Below, in pieces: positions 36,020-47,790 of a stretch of DNA of 64,000 bases. The stretch is taken from the NCBI RefSeq assembly GCF_905475395.1, contig NC_058338.1, positions 72,861,435 to 72,925,434 on the forward strand. The letters run 5' to 3'. Numbering within the stretch: the stretch's first letter is position 1; every line of letters starts with the position of its first letter. The position numbers were made by a program, and so were the translations under genes. Origin of the DNA: Chrysoperla carnea (taxonomy: Eukaryota > Arthropoda > Insecta > Neuroptera > Chrysopidae). The notes under the pieces were generated by a model that saw nothing but the letters and a program-made list of their open reading frames with translations, searched no databases and was not told where the DNA came from.

Positions 36020-36133
36020 TTTTGAAGCTTTGAAGAGTAGACTGTAATACATTTCGTATTTCTATTGAACAAATATATTTTAATTTTTTTTTATAAATTC
36101 ATCAGTTCTAGTCATTTATACATTTACTAGAGT

Positions 36134-37025
36134 TTGATCTGCCAATTTTTGATTGTTCACTAAATAACTATTAGGTATATACTAACTCGACCCCTTTTCA
36201 GATGGTAAAGGCTGAATTTGCGAATTACGCTATCTTTTCGTTTTAATAAGTCCGATTGATTCAAGCATTTGGAAATACATTTTTAATAAATGTCATTTTT
36301 TTAAAGTTTTTGATTCATGAATTTCCCGTACAAAATGAAGACTAAAAAAATTATTTGGAGTTATTTTCCTATAACATGTGAGTTAAACCGGCGAGTTTAA
36401 TGAGTAACATTTAGTTCGTATTCTGTTAAATTTCAAGACGATTCTATGTACGGTTTACGAGAAATTAATTATTAAAAACAGCCCTTTTTACATAAATATT
36501 GGTTTTTAGTCCATAAGTGGTTATAAAAATGTTATCATTTAAGTACATAAAAAATTTTTGCAAAAGTTCCTCAAGTTTTATAACACGAATGATAAGACAC
36601 GTGCATTTTTTTTTTTTTGATAAAGAGTGGAAATGAAACCTAAAATTTAAAATTTTATCTATCAATTTATAACCCTTTTATACGTTTTTTGCGAAAAATT
36701 TTTATCGATTCTCTGTACGGTTTATGAAAAATGAGTTTTTTTTGGGAAAAACACTGACTTTAATAGTTAATTTCTCATAAACCACAGAGACTCGATACAG
36801 AGAATCGTTATGCATTTTTTCACAAAAGACGTATAAAAGGATGATTCATTGATAAATAAAATTTAAAATTTTTGTTACCATTTTCATTTTTACGGTACCT
36901 TAAAACAATCAAGCTTCTTAAAACGAAAAGATTTCGTATTATTATATATAAAGCAACCGGTATCGATATATACATACTATAATGCAAGAAGTCCAGCGCA
37001 TGATCAAAAATTGGAAGATCTGGCT
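36134..37025. repeat. TIR element family T, copy 1, with internal palindrome
   Basis: The left end GATCTGCCAATTTTTGATTG and the right end, in reverse complement AGATCTTCCAATTTTTGATC, are inverted repeats. A second copy of the family is at 44,935-46,045. Inside, 36,640-36,890 is an imperfect palindrome centred near 36,760 (TCTCTGTACGGTTTATGA against TCATAAACC...CAGAGA). The family has no transposase. It fills most of the 1.1 kb spacer between gene E and the small membrane-peptide gene. Confidence 0.6.
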
Positions 37026-37058
37026 CTTAGTATTACTTACCTTCAAATTTTCTTGATC

Positions 37059-37064
37059 TTTATT
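37059..37064 (-). promoter_or_regulatory. Polyadenylation signal of the small membrane-peptide gene
   Basis: AATAAA on the minus strand, 54 nt after the stop codon at 37,119, in a plain AT-rich 3' UTR. Confidence 0.5.
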
Positions 37065-37118
37065 TTTTGGGAAAACTAGATTAAATCTTGATATATTCGA
37101 ACTTTCTTTATAAAGTGA

Positions 37119-37750
37119 CTAATCATCTTGAAATTGATGTTGATATCGGTTTGGATCAGCTGTAAAATAAATTCTACTTAATTTATGTTTTTATTTTTCA
37201 TGTTAAATTTAAAAATAATTATCCAGAAGTAAAATTTAAGGTTGGCCAGCTATTTAAGCGAATGTTTTGTTGTTGCCAATAATAAAATTGGCAATTGTTT
37301 TCTGGAGTTTAAACGTACTAAAGTAATACTAGCTTGAACAGGTTAAATTTACTTCCTTTTTATTTATAGGTAAGTCTATTTTTCGTCGTTAGCCAACACG
37401 ATAAAAGCTTTAAAATGAGAGGTAAATCATGGAAGTTGATAAAGGAATAAGGAAGATCTCGCGATGTGGCAGAAAAACATGCTAATAATATATAAAATTC
37501 AAGTGGAATCATTTAAAGCCTGTAGAGCGTTAAATTAAATTCTGTTTCTGTGTTTAAAATTAGCGAAAAGCAATTAAAACTTTATATTTCTTAAACATTA
37601 AATACCACACTTACCTTGCATTTGATTATATACTAATTCAATCCATACTCTTGCAAAACGATCTAATACCATTATACCTACTCTAATGATCGCTAGTGAT
37701 AACAGCGTACATAAAACAGTAATCAGATAAGCGAGTAAAATATCTAACAT
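37119..37750 (-). CDS. Small single-pass membrane peptide, 58 aa, two exons
   Basis: Not recognised as a known gene. Exon 1 runs 37750-37615 and exon 2 37159-37119, with donor CAAG/GTAAGT and acceptor TTTTACAG/CT. The joined frame is 177 nt, ends in TAG, and has an in-frame TAA 15 nt before the ATG. Residues 1-28 form one strongly hydrophobic segment (start MLDILLAYLITVLCTLLSLA). It is followed by a charged, aromatic stretch (VLDRFARVWIELVYNQMQ) and a short polar tail of Asp, Asn, Gln and Arg ending QDD. The layout fits a type I/III or tail-out membrane micropeptide, perhaps an ER or plasma-membrane regulator. The reading is supported by strong splice sites, the upstream stop and an AATAAA 54 nt downstream. 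It stands alone between gene E and a 10 kb repeat-rich desert. It could also be the 3' part of a longer transcript. Confidence 0.6.
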
Positions 37751-39585
37751 GTTAAAAATGGATCTTTATCTCATTATCTGTGTATGATTTTCTGCATCAT
37801 GATAAACCGTAGATATTCACGGAAAAATTTATGGTTGAATTTGTTATTTATTAAAAGTTGAGTCGTACATTTTTGTGGTGTTATTTATTTAAGTCACTAA
37901 CGTGAAATTTTAAAAAAATATGTTGACATAAGGACCATTTTTTATAAAATTTATTTTAGATAATAAAAAATGTCAACATTCAAATATACACTGACAACTC
38001 GATTTGTATTGATAACGGGTGCCCTAAATATTTGTTAAAAAATTTATTTTTACTAGAATTATAATACTGTAATGGCGCAAAAGAAACAGGGAGTAATATT
38101 ACGTTAAACCGAAGTCAGGGGAAATTTTAATGAGTTGTCCAGAATGCACAAAAGGTTAACATCATTTAAACTTCCAAGGGTAAATTTAATTATACTATGA
38201 AAAAATAAAGATAATGGCAAAACTTATTAGGGGTTAGAAGATAATTATGCCCCCGATATTTGAATAACGAACACAAAATCATTTTGCCCGACACTTCACA
38301 AAATAGGACGTTAGTTGCTTGAAAACAAAAAAATTATACACTTTTCATGGTGTTGGATGATGAATACCAAAAGAGGCGTTTTTATTTGAAGGTGCAAGGG
38401 ATGCGTAGCACCCGAGTGCAGGATCTTGGAGAACGCCAACCGATTGCCTTATTCCTACATACACACGTATACATACCATTCATAATCAATAATCATAATC
38501 AAACATTCATTATATTTAAATAAATATAAGCAAAAATATTGCTTACAAAATGCGCCTCATGCAGCTCAAAATACTCGCCAAAAATAATCCAAAAAGGCCT
38601 ATTTTCAGCATTAAATTAAGATTATAAATAATGAAGATGGACTTCCTGAAGTGGTAGTTTTTTATTGGAAATTTCCTCCTCTTTAAGAATCTTATTTTTA
38701 TAATACCTTTTTTTTTTTCAACTTTAACTGTTTATAATTTTTGAAATTATTTATGTATTGAAAAATGCTTCTGGCACATTTTTCTAGACGTCATTCCGAT
38801 CATCATTATTTTTACGACCAGTATTTCTATATTTAACTGAATTTGTTGCTTAGACTATTTCCCATATTAGAGGCTGTTAGATTATATTAAAGTTAGCGTA
38901 TCGGTTATTTTGTCAAATTGAACTGTGAAAACTCTCTATTTTGCCCATAAAGACAGCGTACATTTCTAAGAATTTTTGAAAAAAAGAAAAAAAAAACTAT
39001 TAAGATAAACAAAATTTTATTAAGTAATATTTAACATTCAACCAAAGGAAGAAGGATTGTATTTTATATTATACGATTATTTTTCTTGTAATGCACAAGA
39101 CATTCACAGCTCTTAGGTAAATTCTGAATTCGTTAAACACACACATACTGCTACAAAAATCAAGAAGTTCCAGAAATCAGTACCACCGGCGAAAAGTATT
39201 ATCTTTTTATTTCCGATTGAACGAACTAATAAAATAATTTATTTCATCTGAATCTATTAGAATTACACAGATAACAATTTCTTTAATAAATTTCGATTTT
39301 TTGTATTTTATAAATACGTATTTCGACTACCAAGTAGTCATCATCAGTATGAATTAGCTAATCGTAATTACTCTTATGTTCCTCGTTGCTAATTTGGTGG
39401 CGGACGTGCACGTATTTATAAAAATACAAAAAATCGAAATTTATTTCGAAATATCCTATAGTTCTCATCGTTGATAATATTTATAATTTCTTTAATTCCA
39501 AGCCCAATACTTGTTGTTGAAAACTTCTAGCAAAATCAATTAAAAAATATGTGGGATATTTACATATTAATATCATTATAGTACA
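37751..39585. other. Gene-poor stretch upstream of the small peptide gene
   Basis: AT-rich. The part next to 37,750 must hold the promoter and 5' UTR of the small peptide gene. Bases 38,380-38,460 are GC-richer and look like repeat text. A small TIR element lies at 39,278-39,460. No other gene seen. Confidence 0.4.
39278..39460. repeat. Short TIR element
   Basis: TTCGATTTTTTGTATTTTA-type left arm and its reverse complement on the right (AAAATACAAAAAATCGAA), about 35 nt each and both ending in an AATAAATTTCGA-like edge, surround about 110 nt. The interior contains TTTCGACTACCAAGTAGTC, a small perfect stem (GACTAC/GTAGTC), followed by ATCATCAGTATGA. Confidence 0.65.
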
Positions 39586-39589
39586 GGAG

Positions 39590-40326
39590 ACAGTATAAGG
39601 CCGACCTTCGCCCATCTGATATACCAGATGAGACATACTTTTTATGAAATTTTATTAATTGATAAACACGCCTATGATACCTAGCCTATCGAAAACGGTT
39701 CATGGCTATTTTTAATTAAATTAATTTCCGTCAATTTTATTTCATAATGATTTTTTTTGCAAGCAAGCCAATACTATTATTTTCGTAATTAAATTATCGT
39801 ATAAGAAGAATAGTATATTACACATCCTGGGAGTAAAAGTAAAGCATCTCGACTTCGCCTCAGGTGACAATGAACATGAGATCTAAGACATTCTTGACTT
39901 ACTCTCGTGGTGTGTAGAAAATATAATTTTCTCCCCTCCTTGGCGAAATTGTCAACGTGGAGCAGAAAAATAGTATACAGACCACGGGAGCAAGTAGATC
40001 ATATCAAAATGTTTCAGATCGCTTGTTTAACAATGTACATGAGATCTGAGATATTTTTTACTTTTGCTCAATAGATGTGTAACATACTATTAATTACGAA
40101 AAATAATGGTATAGGCATGTCTATAAAAAATGGTTTTGAAAAAAAGTGATAAAAACTAAATTAATTCAATTAAAAATAGCCATGAACACTTTTCGATAAG
40201 CAAGTGGGTCATTTCACCCGAAAAATTTCAGCATGAGTTTGTGGTCTATTATCAATCAATCAAATTTAATGAAAATATGTCTCATCTGGTTATCAAATGG
40301 ATGAAGGTTGATCTTATACTGTCTTT
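39590..40326. repeat. Foldback element, about 360-nt arms
   Basis: The left arm begins AGACAGTATAAGGCCGACC and the right arm ends AGGTTGATCTTATACTGTCT. Inwards the arms keep pairing through CCAGATGAGACATA, TTCATGGCTATTTTTAATT, TACTATTATTTTCGTAATTA and GAACATGAGATCT. The centre is near 39,960. It has no coding capacity and looks like a non-autonomous DNA transposon with full-length inverted arms. Confidence 0.8.
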
Positions 40327-41307
40327 TAATTAATTTTTTCTGTAAAAATTAAATAGATTTAAATAAATGCATTCTGTATTAGAATTATTATTATTATAAT
40401 AATATTAAAGGTAATTATATTTAATTGGCTGCGTTTTTTCGAACTGATCGGCAATCCATTTTTAAGTTCTTGCGGATAAAGCTGTATATCAGATATATTT
40501 GGTGGCATAAAAACACATATTAATTAATGTGTATTTTTCAACTACCAAATATATCTGATTTACAGCAAAATGTCGCATTTTTTTGTCCACAAGCATACAT
40601 AACATGAAATTTGCATGGAGATCGCTAAATAAATTAACTGAAAGCTCAGTTCGACCGATCAACACTGCTATTGATAAATAATTCAAAATTGGTGCTCCTA
40701 TTTAAAAAGGCAAAAATAACAGAGTGTTTCTATTCTAAAAATATCACGCAATATAAATGAAACTTTTTTTTAATGTCATTAAAATTTGAAGTGAAATATT
40801 TAAACACAATGATTAAAAAAGTTTCATCAAAAGAGTTAGTAAAAAAAAAAGGTCATAAAAAGCTCCCTACATTTGTACGAGAGTGCTTTTGCAATATATG
40901 TAAAAAAAAATTAAAGCGAAATATTCACCTGAACAACCAGAGTAGAAACTTTGATTCCATTGCTAAAAATTCGACAAATGATATCCTACAAAATCAGTAA
41001 TATTTCCAATTTTTTGATATCCCTGCTGCAATTTGTTTTCTCAGGTAGATATTTTGCATAATATGGAAAATATACAAGAAATAAAATTGGGTTAATTACC
41101 AGGAAATGTTTGTTTAAATTTTTTTCCATACATTTAAAAACATTCTGCATATTATTATCTACATTTCAAAATTCAAAACATGGTTAATACAAGCACTTAA
41201 TGGAAGAAAAATACTATACGAAATTTCGGAATATAGGATACTAAAAATCGTTTTTTGATTATCCTACTATTTTTGTAAAGTGTATTAAAAGCAGATATAC
41301 TGCAGGG

Positions 41308-42968
41308 CGATTCACAAACATTCATATCTATCGTTTTCGTGGTAATTATCACAAAAAGCGGTACTTATCGTCAAATGCGATTCACAAACATTTTTTACCG
41401 ACGGTGGCGGTGTGATACTTATCGTCTCTAGGCGTTAACTTAACAACAAATTTTATTCTCGTGGTAAGTATGTAACGTCTCTGACGCTTGCGCAATGACA
41501 AGATTTTAAGTAAACAAATGTCAAATATGAATACAAAATAAATGTCATATCATAACCATACTAATTGATTTTATTTATTTTTTTCTATTAAAATTGCAAA
41601 GTGCATAATAAAATTTCTCAAATTTAAATATTTAATTTAATTAATATTAAAAAGATACTTTAATTAATTAGTTTAGCATAAGGTCTTTATTTATTTCTGT
41701 GCTGTGTGGTGTTCTTATTTGATAGTTAGATTTTAGGTAAGTAATTTTCTTTCGTTATATTCTATTCGTATTCTTAAAATGATATTGTTATTTCAGTAAC
41801 AATGTATATTGTTATCTCAGAATTAACAAAAAAATTTCTTAAAGTTATTTCAAGCATTGTTTATAAAAAATGTTACTGATATTTGCAAGATGGTTTTTGC
41901 AGATGGTATTTGCAGACTAATTGTTTTATTTAAAAAAGTTTTGATATTTAAAGTTTCTTTAATATAAATTTTTTGATCTTTATAGCAATGGCTTACACAG
42001 AAGCTGCAGCGGACCTCCTCGATTTCCATAATAAGAGTCAGGGTACATTTTAATTGATAATGACGAAGATGATGGTATAATATAACAACCCTCATGATGT
42101 GGCAGTGTCAGTTCAAAATCGTTTGATTATGGGAGAGATGTAGGATGCATCATATTTATAATGTTTTTTAATACATATAATAAATATTCATATTTTTCCA
42201 ACTATTGTTTTTTTTTTAATCAACCCACAACCAATTAGATTACCTTTGTTTTGATGATTATAGAATACTTACAGATACATCGAGCTAAAAACTCAAATTG
42301 CCCTTAATGTTAAAAGTTTTCGGATGTTTAAGTTTAACTCGTGGTTAATAAATTATATTTCATTTTCAAAATATCACAGACGATTATGTCTTAATCTAAT
42401 TGATAGATATAAATAATCGATTCGTAAAATTAGGTTTTTGAAATGACGATGATAATACCGGTATTTAGGTTACAACTAAATTAAAAAAATTCATTTTATT
42501 TCAAAACTTTATTAATAAAAATATTTACATTTCAATATATATTAATTCAACATTCTTGTTTATCTAATTCTTTTCTAAATTATTTCTTCCTCGATGAGTT
42601 GGTGAAAATTATGTTCTTTTTTCTAATTAATTTCAAAATTTAACTAAAACGAATAAAACAAAACACACATACGCACAAAAACATTATTATTATTTTTATA
42701 TTAGGTTTTTGACATTTAGTTGAAAATAAATGTGAATGTAGTTCTTATTATTTTTTTAGTAATTTTTGTTGGTTTGTAACAAAAAGTAACTAACTTTTAT
42801 TTAATAATTTTTTAATACATATAGAAGTCTGTGAATAAAGTCGATAAGAAATTTAACGTTTTTTTCACTAACATAGAGTGTTTGTGAATCACTAAGGCGT
42901 TAGTGCAAACGTCAAAAAATGATAAGTATCATTTTTGTGGTAATTATCACGAATGTTTGTGAATCGCG
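41308..42968. mobile_element. 1.66 kb TIR element, possibly PIF/Harbinger-derived
   Basis: The left end GCGATTCACAAACATTC is repeated inverted at the right end (GAATGTTTGTGAATCGC), with further subterminal copies of GATTCACAAACA near 41,390 and 42,885 and several GTGGTAATTATCAC motifs. Inside at about 41,985 an acceptor-like TTTATAG/C is followed by MAYTEAAADLLDFHNKSQG and, after a break, LIDNDEDDGI. This resembles the acidic start of Harbinger transposases but is too short to prove it. No DDE core was found, so it is non-autonomous. The target duplication is not clear. Confidence 0.6.
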
Positions 42969-43927
42969 CTACTGGATGCCCTAGCAAGTCCTTAGCTACA
43001 AAATTTATGTAGAAATATACTTAAATATTCTGATTTTGAATCATAAAAGCACATTATTGTTTTATTATATTAATATTCAAAGTCGTAATTTTTAATCTGT
43101 ATGTCACCTGGCCTAAAACACGAGCCGCCTTGATGTAACATCGTATAGCCAAAACTAATATGCATTAATTACTAATTTGTTAATGGCTTTTATAGTAATT
43201 GTAGGTTATATTACCATCAACTTTATTTAAACATATAATAAGTACATACACGTTTGTTGTTTTTACCAATATTACGTCACCAAAATGGCTGACAGCGTTT
43301 TTGCGAGAACAAAGAAAGTGTGTTTATTTTGCCCAAATATATATTTTTTTTATGGCTTTTTATTAGGAAAATCAACATTTTCAAGTATTTTCTCAAACAT
43401 AGTAGAATACCCTATTGTAAATAAATTATGGTCAGTTATCAGTTGGATTTAAATAAGATTGTGCGTTATATAACAAACTTGCATTTACTATTTTTTAATT
43501 TAGATATGTTATTTAATTAAAAGAGTAGAGTATTTTTGAGATTCATTTGTTTAATATTATCGTACAATGTTTATATATTTATTATAGTTTAAATATTATA
43601 GTTTTGTATATTATTTTTGCTTCCATTCTGCATATAGATTTTACAAAATTATTTACATAAATAAGTCAACTTAAACATTTACGTATAAATTTTAACTTAA
43701 AATTTGAGTTCAATCTTATTATGTTCAAATACAATGTAAATGGGTGTGTTCTTTTGTGTTTAAAGTGTTCGAAATAGCAATAACTGAACTGCTTACGCTT
43801 GCGAAAATGATTTCTACTATATTAGTAAATTTAACACAGTTTGGATCATTTAAAATTAAAAGTAACAAAACCTAAAGTTTTAACTATTGTAATTAATCGA
43901 AAAGTCACCGTCTGAATATAAAATAAA

Positions 43928-44090
43928 ATGCCTTCGAATAAATATTGCTGTGTAGCTGAATGTAATTCACTAAATGTTATATTACATGAATTTCTTAAGA
44001 AAGAATAAAAAGTAAAAAGGAATGGCAAATAAATAAACCGAATGCACTAAATTTGGGTGGCTAAACTGATAATTTTGGTAGCAATGCACA
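43928..44090 (+). pseudogene. Decayed THAP-domain remnant
   Basis: MPSNKYCCVAECN, then LHEFLKKE, then after a stop KVKRNGK...NRMH, follows the layout of a THAP zinc-finger domain (C-x2-4-C, LHxFPKD, W-x-x-A region). THAP domains occur in P-element transposases and in host proteins. With at least two stops and no continuation, this looks like a transposon-derived relic. The match is short. Confidence 0.35.
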
Positions 44091-44737
44091 TAAAGAATGA
44101 GAGTTGGTTCAATTCATTTTACAAAAAAATAACACGACAAAGTAAAAAATTTATAAGATAAAGGCTTATCAAAAATGACAAATATCAACAACACGGGAGA
44201 GCCATCTTTTTAAATAACGAAAGAAATCAGCTGTCAAAAGCACTCTTAAATACAATAATACAAAATTTTAACAAAATAAAAAATATATCAACGCAATTCT
44301 ATGATAATGATTAGCTGGATGAGATCTTAAATAAATCTAGAATTAATTGAATAAAAAGATCCACTATGTATATCTAAGATAATTATGAAGCATTGTATAA
44401 GAACATTATTTTTATTACAGCATTAAAGTTTTCCTTTTTTACACGTACAAATTCGTAATAGAGTTACATTTCACACAAAAAAAATTATTTTCTAAAAGTT
44501 TCAGTCATTTATTATATATAAATCCACGTTTTCTTTATAATAAATATATTGTAATATCCTAAGGCCCATCTATATAACTATATATGCATTTCATTATATT
44601 AATCCTATATCACATACTAATCTAGAAAATCACTAATTTGCAATCGGGTATATGCATTTTTTTTAAATTACTCCACGGCTTTTATATGTAAATTGAGTTT
44701 CACTCAAAATTTCTAAAATTATGGATTTTGATATTTC

Positions 44738-44913
44738 TTGATGAGTAGATAAAAGGTTCCACTACAACAAGAGTGGTCAAAATTACACGTCTTTGTGAGA
44801 TTAACTGGCGAAATATACACCACAGGGGAAAATTCAATAGGAAACTTTTATTCTAATTTTAAATATTAATCCAATGAGATTATTATGGAACCTTTTTATC
44901 TACTCATTCAAGA
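44738..44913. repeat. 176-bp MITE with 24-bp TIRs
   Basis: The left end TTGATGAGTAGATAAAAGG and the right end, in reverse complement TTGAATGAGTAGATAAAAAG, differ by two single-base indels and continue to TTCCA. The interior is AT-rich and non-coding. Confidence 0.7.
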
Positions 44914-44934
44914 ACTCGGAGTCCACTCTTTTAA

Positions 44935-46045
44935 AATAGCCTGCCAAATTGGCAAGAATAATATACAAATAATAAATACAAACCACTTAACTTCTTGCAT
45001 CACTATATATCGATAAGGCAAGCAGTATACGTATTATATAGGAAATTATAGACGGCAAAAGCTTTATGAACTACGCTGTCTTATCGTTTTAAGAAATCCG
45101 TTGGATTCAATAACTTTTTGTATATTCAAAATATCATTGAATTCCAGGGGTACCGGGAAACATGGGCGTTCCAGGATATTTGTGAAGTTGTCGAGCTTTC
45201 TAGAAATCTTCCGGGAGTCCTGTTTGCGAACTCCAAACTGCTCCTTAAAGACAATATCTGAAAAGAGTTCAATTTGAGATGGAGAGAGGAATGTACTTGT
45301 GGTACAAGACAGATATGGTATGGAGTTCAATCGTAGGCGTTCCTAAGACCTTATATCGCTTCAAAGGGCGTCCATTAGCAAAATTGTTGCGGCTATTACA
45401 GGATACTGGCTAGACGGCAAACGCCTGAGTCAGTGAGGAGAACTAAAAATAATGTTTCATTTTCTCTGTCAGTGTCCAGCTCTTGCAATAAGAAAATGGA
45501 CTCACTTGAGTTAGCCTTTTTTGGCGATATCTCTGATCTTAATTCTGTTGACGTCAAAGCATTCCTGTTGTTTTTAATTAGCTCCAAATGGTTCATGGAG
45601 TGGTGGCCGGTGATGGGTCAACCTTGTTTTGGTATTGTAATGAGTCTTTGGTCTAAGTGTCTCACCCCATGACATTTACTCTAATCTAATCTGACCAATA
45701 TTTTAAATAGCGCCCATGATGATATTCAAGAAGATTCTCGGGGTAGGTTAGAAATATATGGAACAAAAAGGGTTTACCGAAAAATCGATCGAAATCATAA
45801 AAAATTATTTCGATATGTTCTATTTATTTCGTAAACTTCTATTACTGCGTTATCTTTACTGCTGTTTAGAATAAAGTGACCAGCAATATTTTGTGGACAC
45901 AAAAGATTTATAAAAACAAAAAGATCGTGTAATTTGTAAACCCTTTGCTACCTGTAATTTCGTGAGTATATACCGTCTACTTTATCGATAAATTCTAATA
46001 CAAGAAGTTTAGCTCACGATCAAAGTTTGGCAGGTCTGGCTATTG
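44935..46045. repeat. TIR element family T, copy 2, with nested LINE fragment
   Basis: The left end AGCCTGCCAAATTGGCAAG...ACTTCTTGCATCAC...ATATCGATAA and the right end, in reverse complement AGCCAGACCTGCCAAACTTT...ACTTCTTGTA...TTATCGATAA, are inverted. It resembles the copy at 36,134-37,025, sharing ACTACGCTGTCTTATCGTTTTAA-like internal text. The LINE piece at 45,345-45,700 sits inside it, so the LINE inserted later. Confidence 0.6.
45345..45700 (+). mobile_element. LINE 3' fragment, subfamily 2
   Basis: Matches the reverse complement of 2,300-2,700: TTTCATTTTCTCTGTCA, GTTGACGTCAAAGCATTCCTG, GGTTCATGGAGTGGTGGCC, GGTCTAAGTGT. It ends in CTAATCTAATCTG, a simple 3' tail like that of the other copy. 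Broken and 5' truncated. Nested in TIR family T copy 2. Confidence 0.75.
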
Positions 46046-47790
46046 ATATATAAATAACCGAAGGTAAATAAAATGGTGGAGTATTTGCGTCATATTCCAA
46101 TAATTCACGCCACATACTTATAACAAAATTAACTTAAGGCAGCCCCATCTACATTGATTTTGTCATAAGGGTGACAATGAAAAGACATTATCACTTTTTA
46201 GTAACTTTCTAGATTCATTGTCCTTTATATTTAAAAAGAAATCTAATTTCCATTTTTGTATAATCTATTACAAACAATTTTTCGAGACAAAATATTAATA
46301 ATATTTGAAGAAGTTAAAGCTATTTGAAAAAAAAAAAAAAGAAGATGAATCACGCAGATTCATAAATAAATTTTGAAAGTGAAAATAGAGACTACTCTGC
46401 ATAAAAAAATGGAAACTAGATCACATTGAAACTTTTTTAAATTTATAACTCAAAGTTATTCACTATTGTATTGAAGTTTTAAATATCAGTTTTCATAATT
46501 GGCAAGATTTCACTGCATGATTTCTGGGCTCATATTAAGTCTGCGAAAAACGTCTATCTCATCGAATAATGAAACAATAAACTTTATCGAGACAGCTACT
46601 ACCATTATCGAGTATTAACTTTACATTTTGAAAAGTTGTTAAATGAGAAATGAGCTTAGAAATCATGTCGTGCGATCTAACAATATAATAAGATATGTCC
46701 AATATTATGTAGGAACAAAAAAACAAATGGTCCAAAGAGAGGTTTATAATATTGTAATAAATGAATATTACTATTACGCCAAGGATGAGAACGAGGAAAT
46801 TCACTTATCAATCAGGGTGGCGATCGAATTGTGCTTATAAAATTATCTGACTTCGAAATTCTTCTATTTGAAAAATACACAAATTTCTGCATTATATTCT
46901 AAAAACTATCACTATAAGGTAAATCGAGCCAAAAATGGCGAATTTGTGGCTAAAATTGATGCAGAATACATACATACACTCTGAGATATCGATGAAAAAT
47001 CAGATCTTTAGAATTCAATTCTAGATATTCAAATATATGTTTTTTATATTCTCCGACCGATACTAAAAATTTTTTCCAGAATCTGAAAACTCCCTGACAT
47101 TTTGATGTTTTTGCAGGTCGATCACCACCATGTCAATTCCAAAATAATGCTATAGCTGGAGTACAAATCTAATAGAGAGTAAATAATATCAATCATCAGA
47201 ATTATGATGATTGGATTTGGCTACGAAAAATTGGCGTACCAATATTTATCTTAGGAATTTCTTAAAGGAATTATATAGCTATTAGAATTTTGAAATCAGC
47301 TTTTTTACGTCAGTGCTATACTTTTGCTTAAAAGAAAAAAAAAAGTTTTATAAACTTTGGGGTACAAAATAACAGCCCAATTTTGAAACCCCTCTAGAAA
47401 CGTTTGAATTTAGTAATAAGGATGCATACAAATACTTAGGTCGATTAGACGAAAGATGTTGTTGCATTCTCCTAACAATCGATAGGAGTAAATCGACCCC
47501 CTTTTCATTTTTAAGATGTACTTCCTTATACTTGGAAATCCCTCTAAGCGTCTCATAGCATGTTTATGTGTAGTCAATCTTCGTCAAAGAATGTGTAATG
47601 GACACAGCAAGCCTTTAAACATATTATGCTGTAGAGTTAAATTTATATTTGCATACTCCAGTGTACTAAACAGCTCTGATTACCGTTGTCGTTCTTGGCG
47701 TAATTATAATATTTTGTTGTATAATAATTTATGATTTATTTAAGTAATTGTTCGGAATAATGGATACTTAAGCCTAAATTTAAGTAAATC

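Larger units (their letters stand above)
40330..47790. other. Repeat-rich desert downstream of the mannosidase gene
   Basis: About 7.5 kb with no gene I can support, apart from the mobile pieces listed separately (41,308-42,968, 43,928-44,090, 44,738-44,913, 44,935-46,045). A 75-codon frame at 40,773-41,000 has a lone CNICKKKLKRN but no histidines. Bases 42,970-43,900 and 46,050-47,780 are AT-rich intergenic sequence. Confidence 0.4.

Noticed and set aside
40773-41000. 75-codon plus-strand frame with CNICKKKLKRN
   Set aside because: A finger-like cysteine pair is present but no histidine pair follows; lysine-rich by AT bias; no splice context or paralogue.
45064-45596. Two minus-strand frames of 88 and 66 codons
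   Set aside because: They run antisense through TIR family T and the nested LINE fragment; no independent support.
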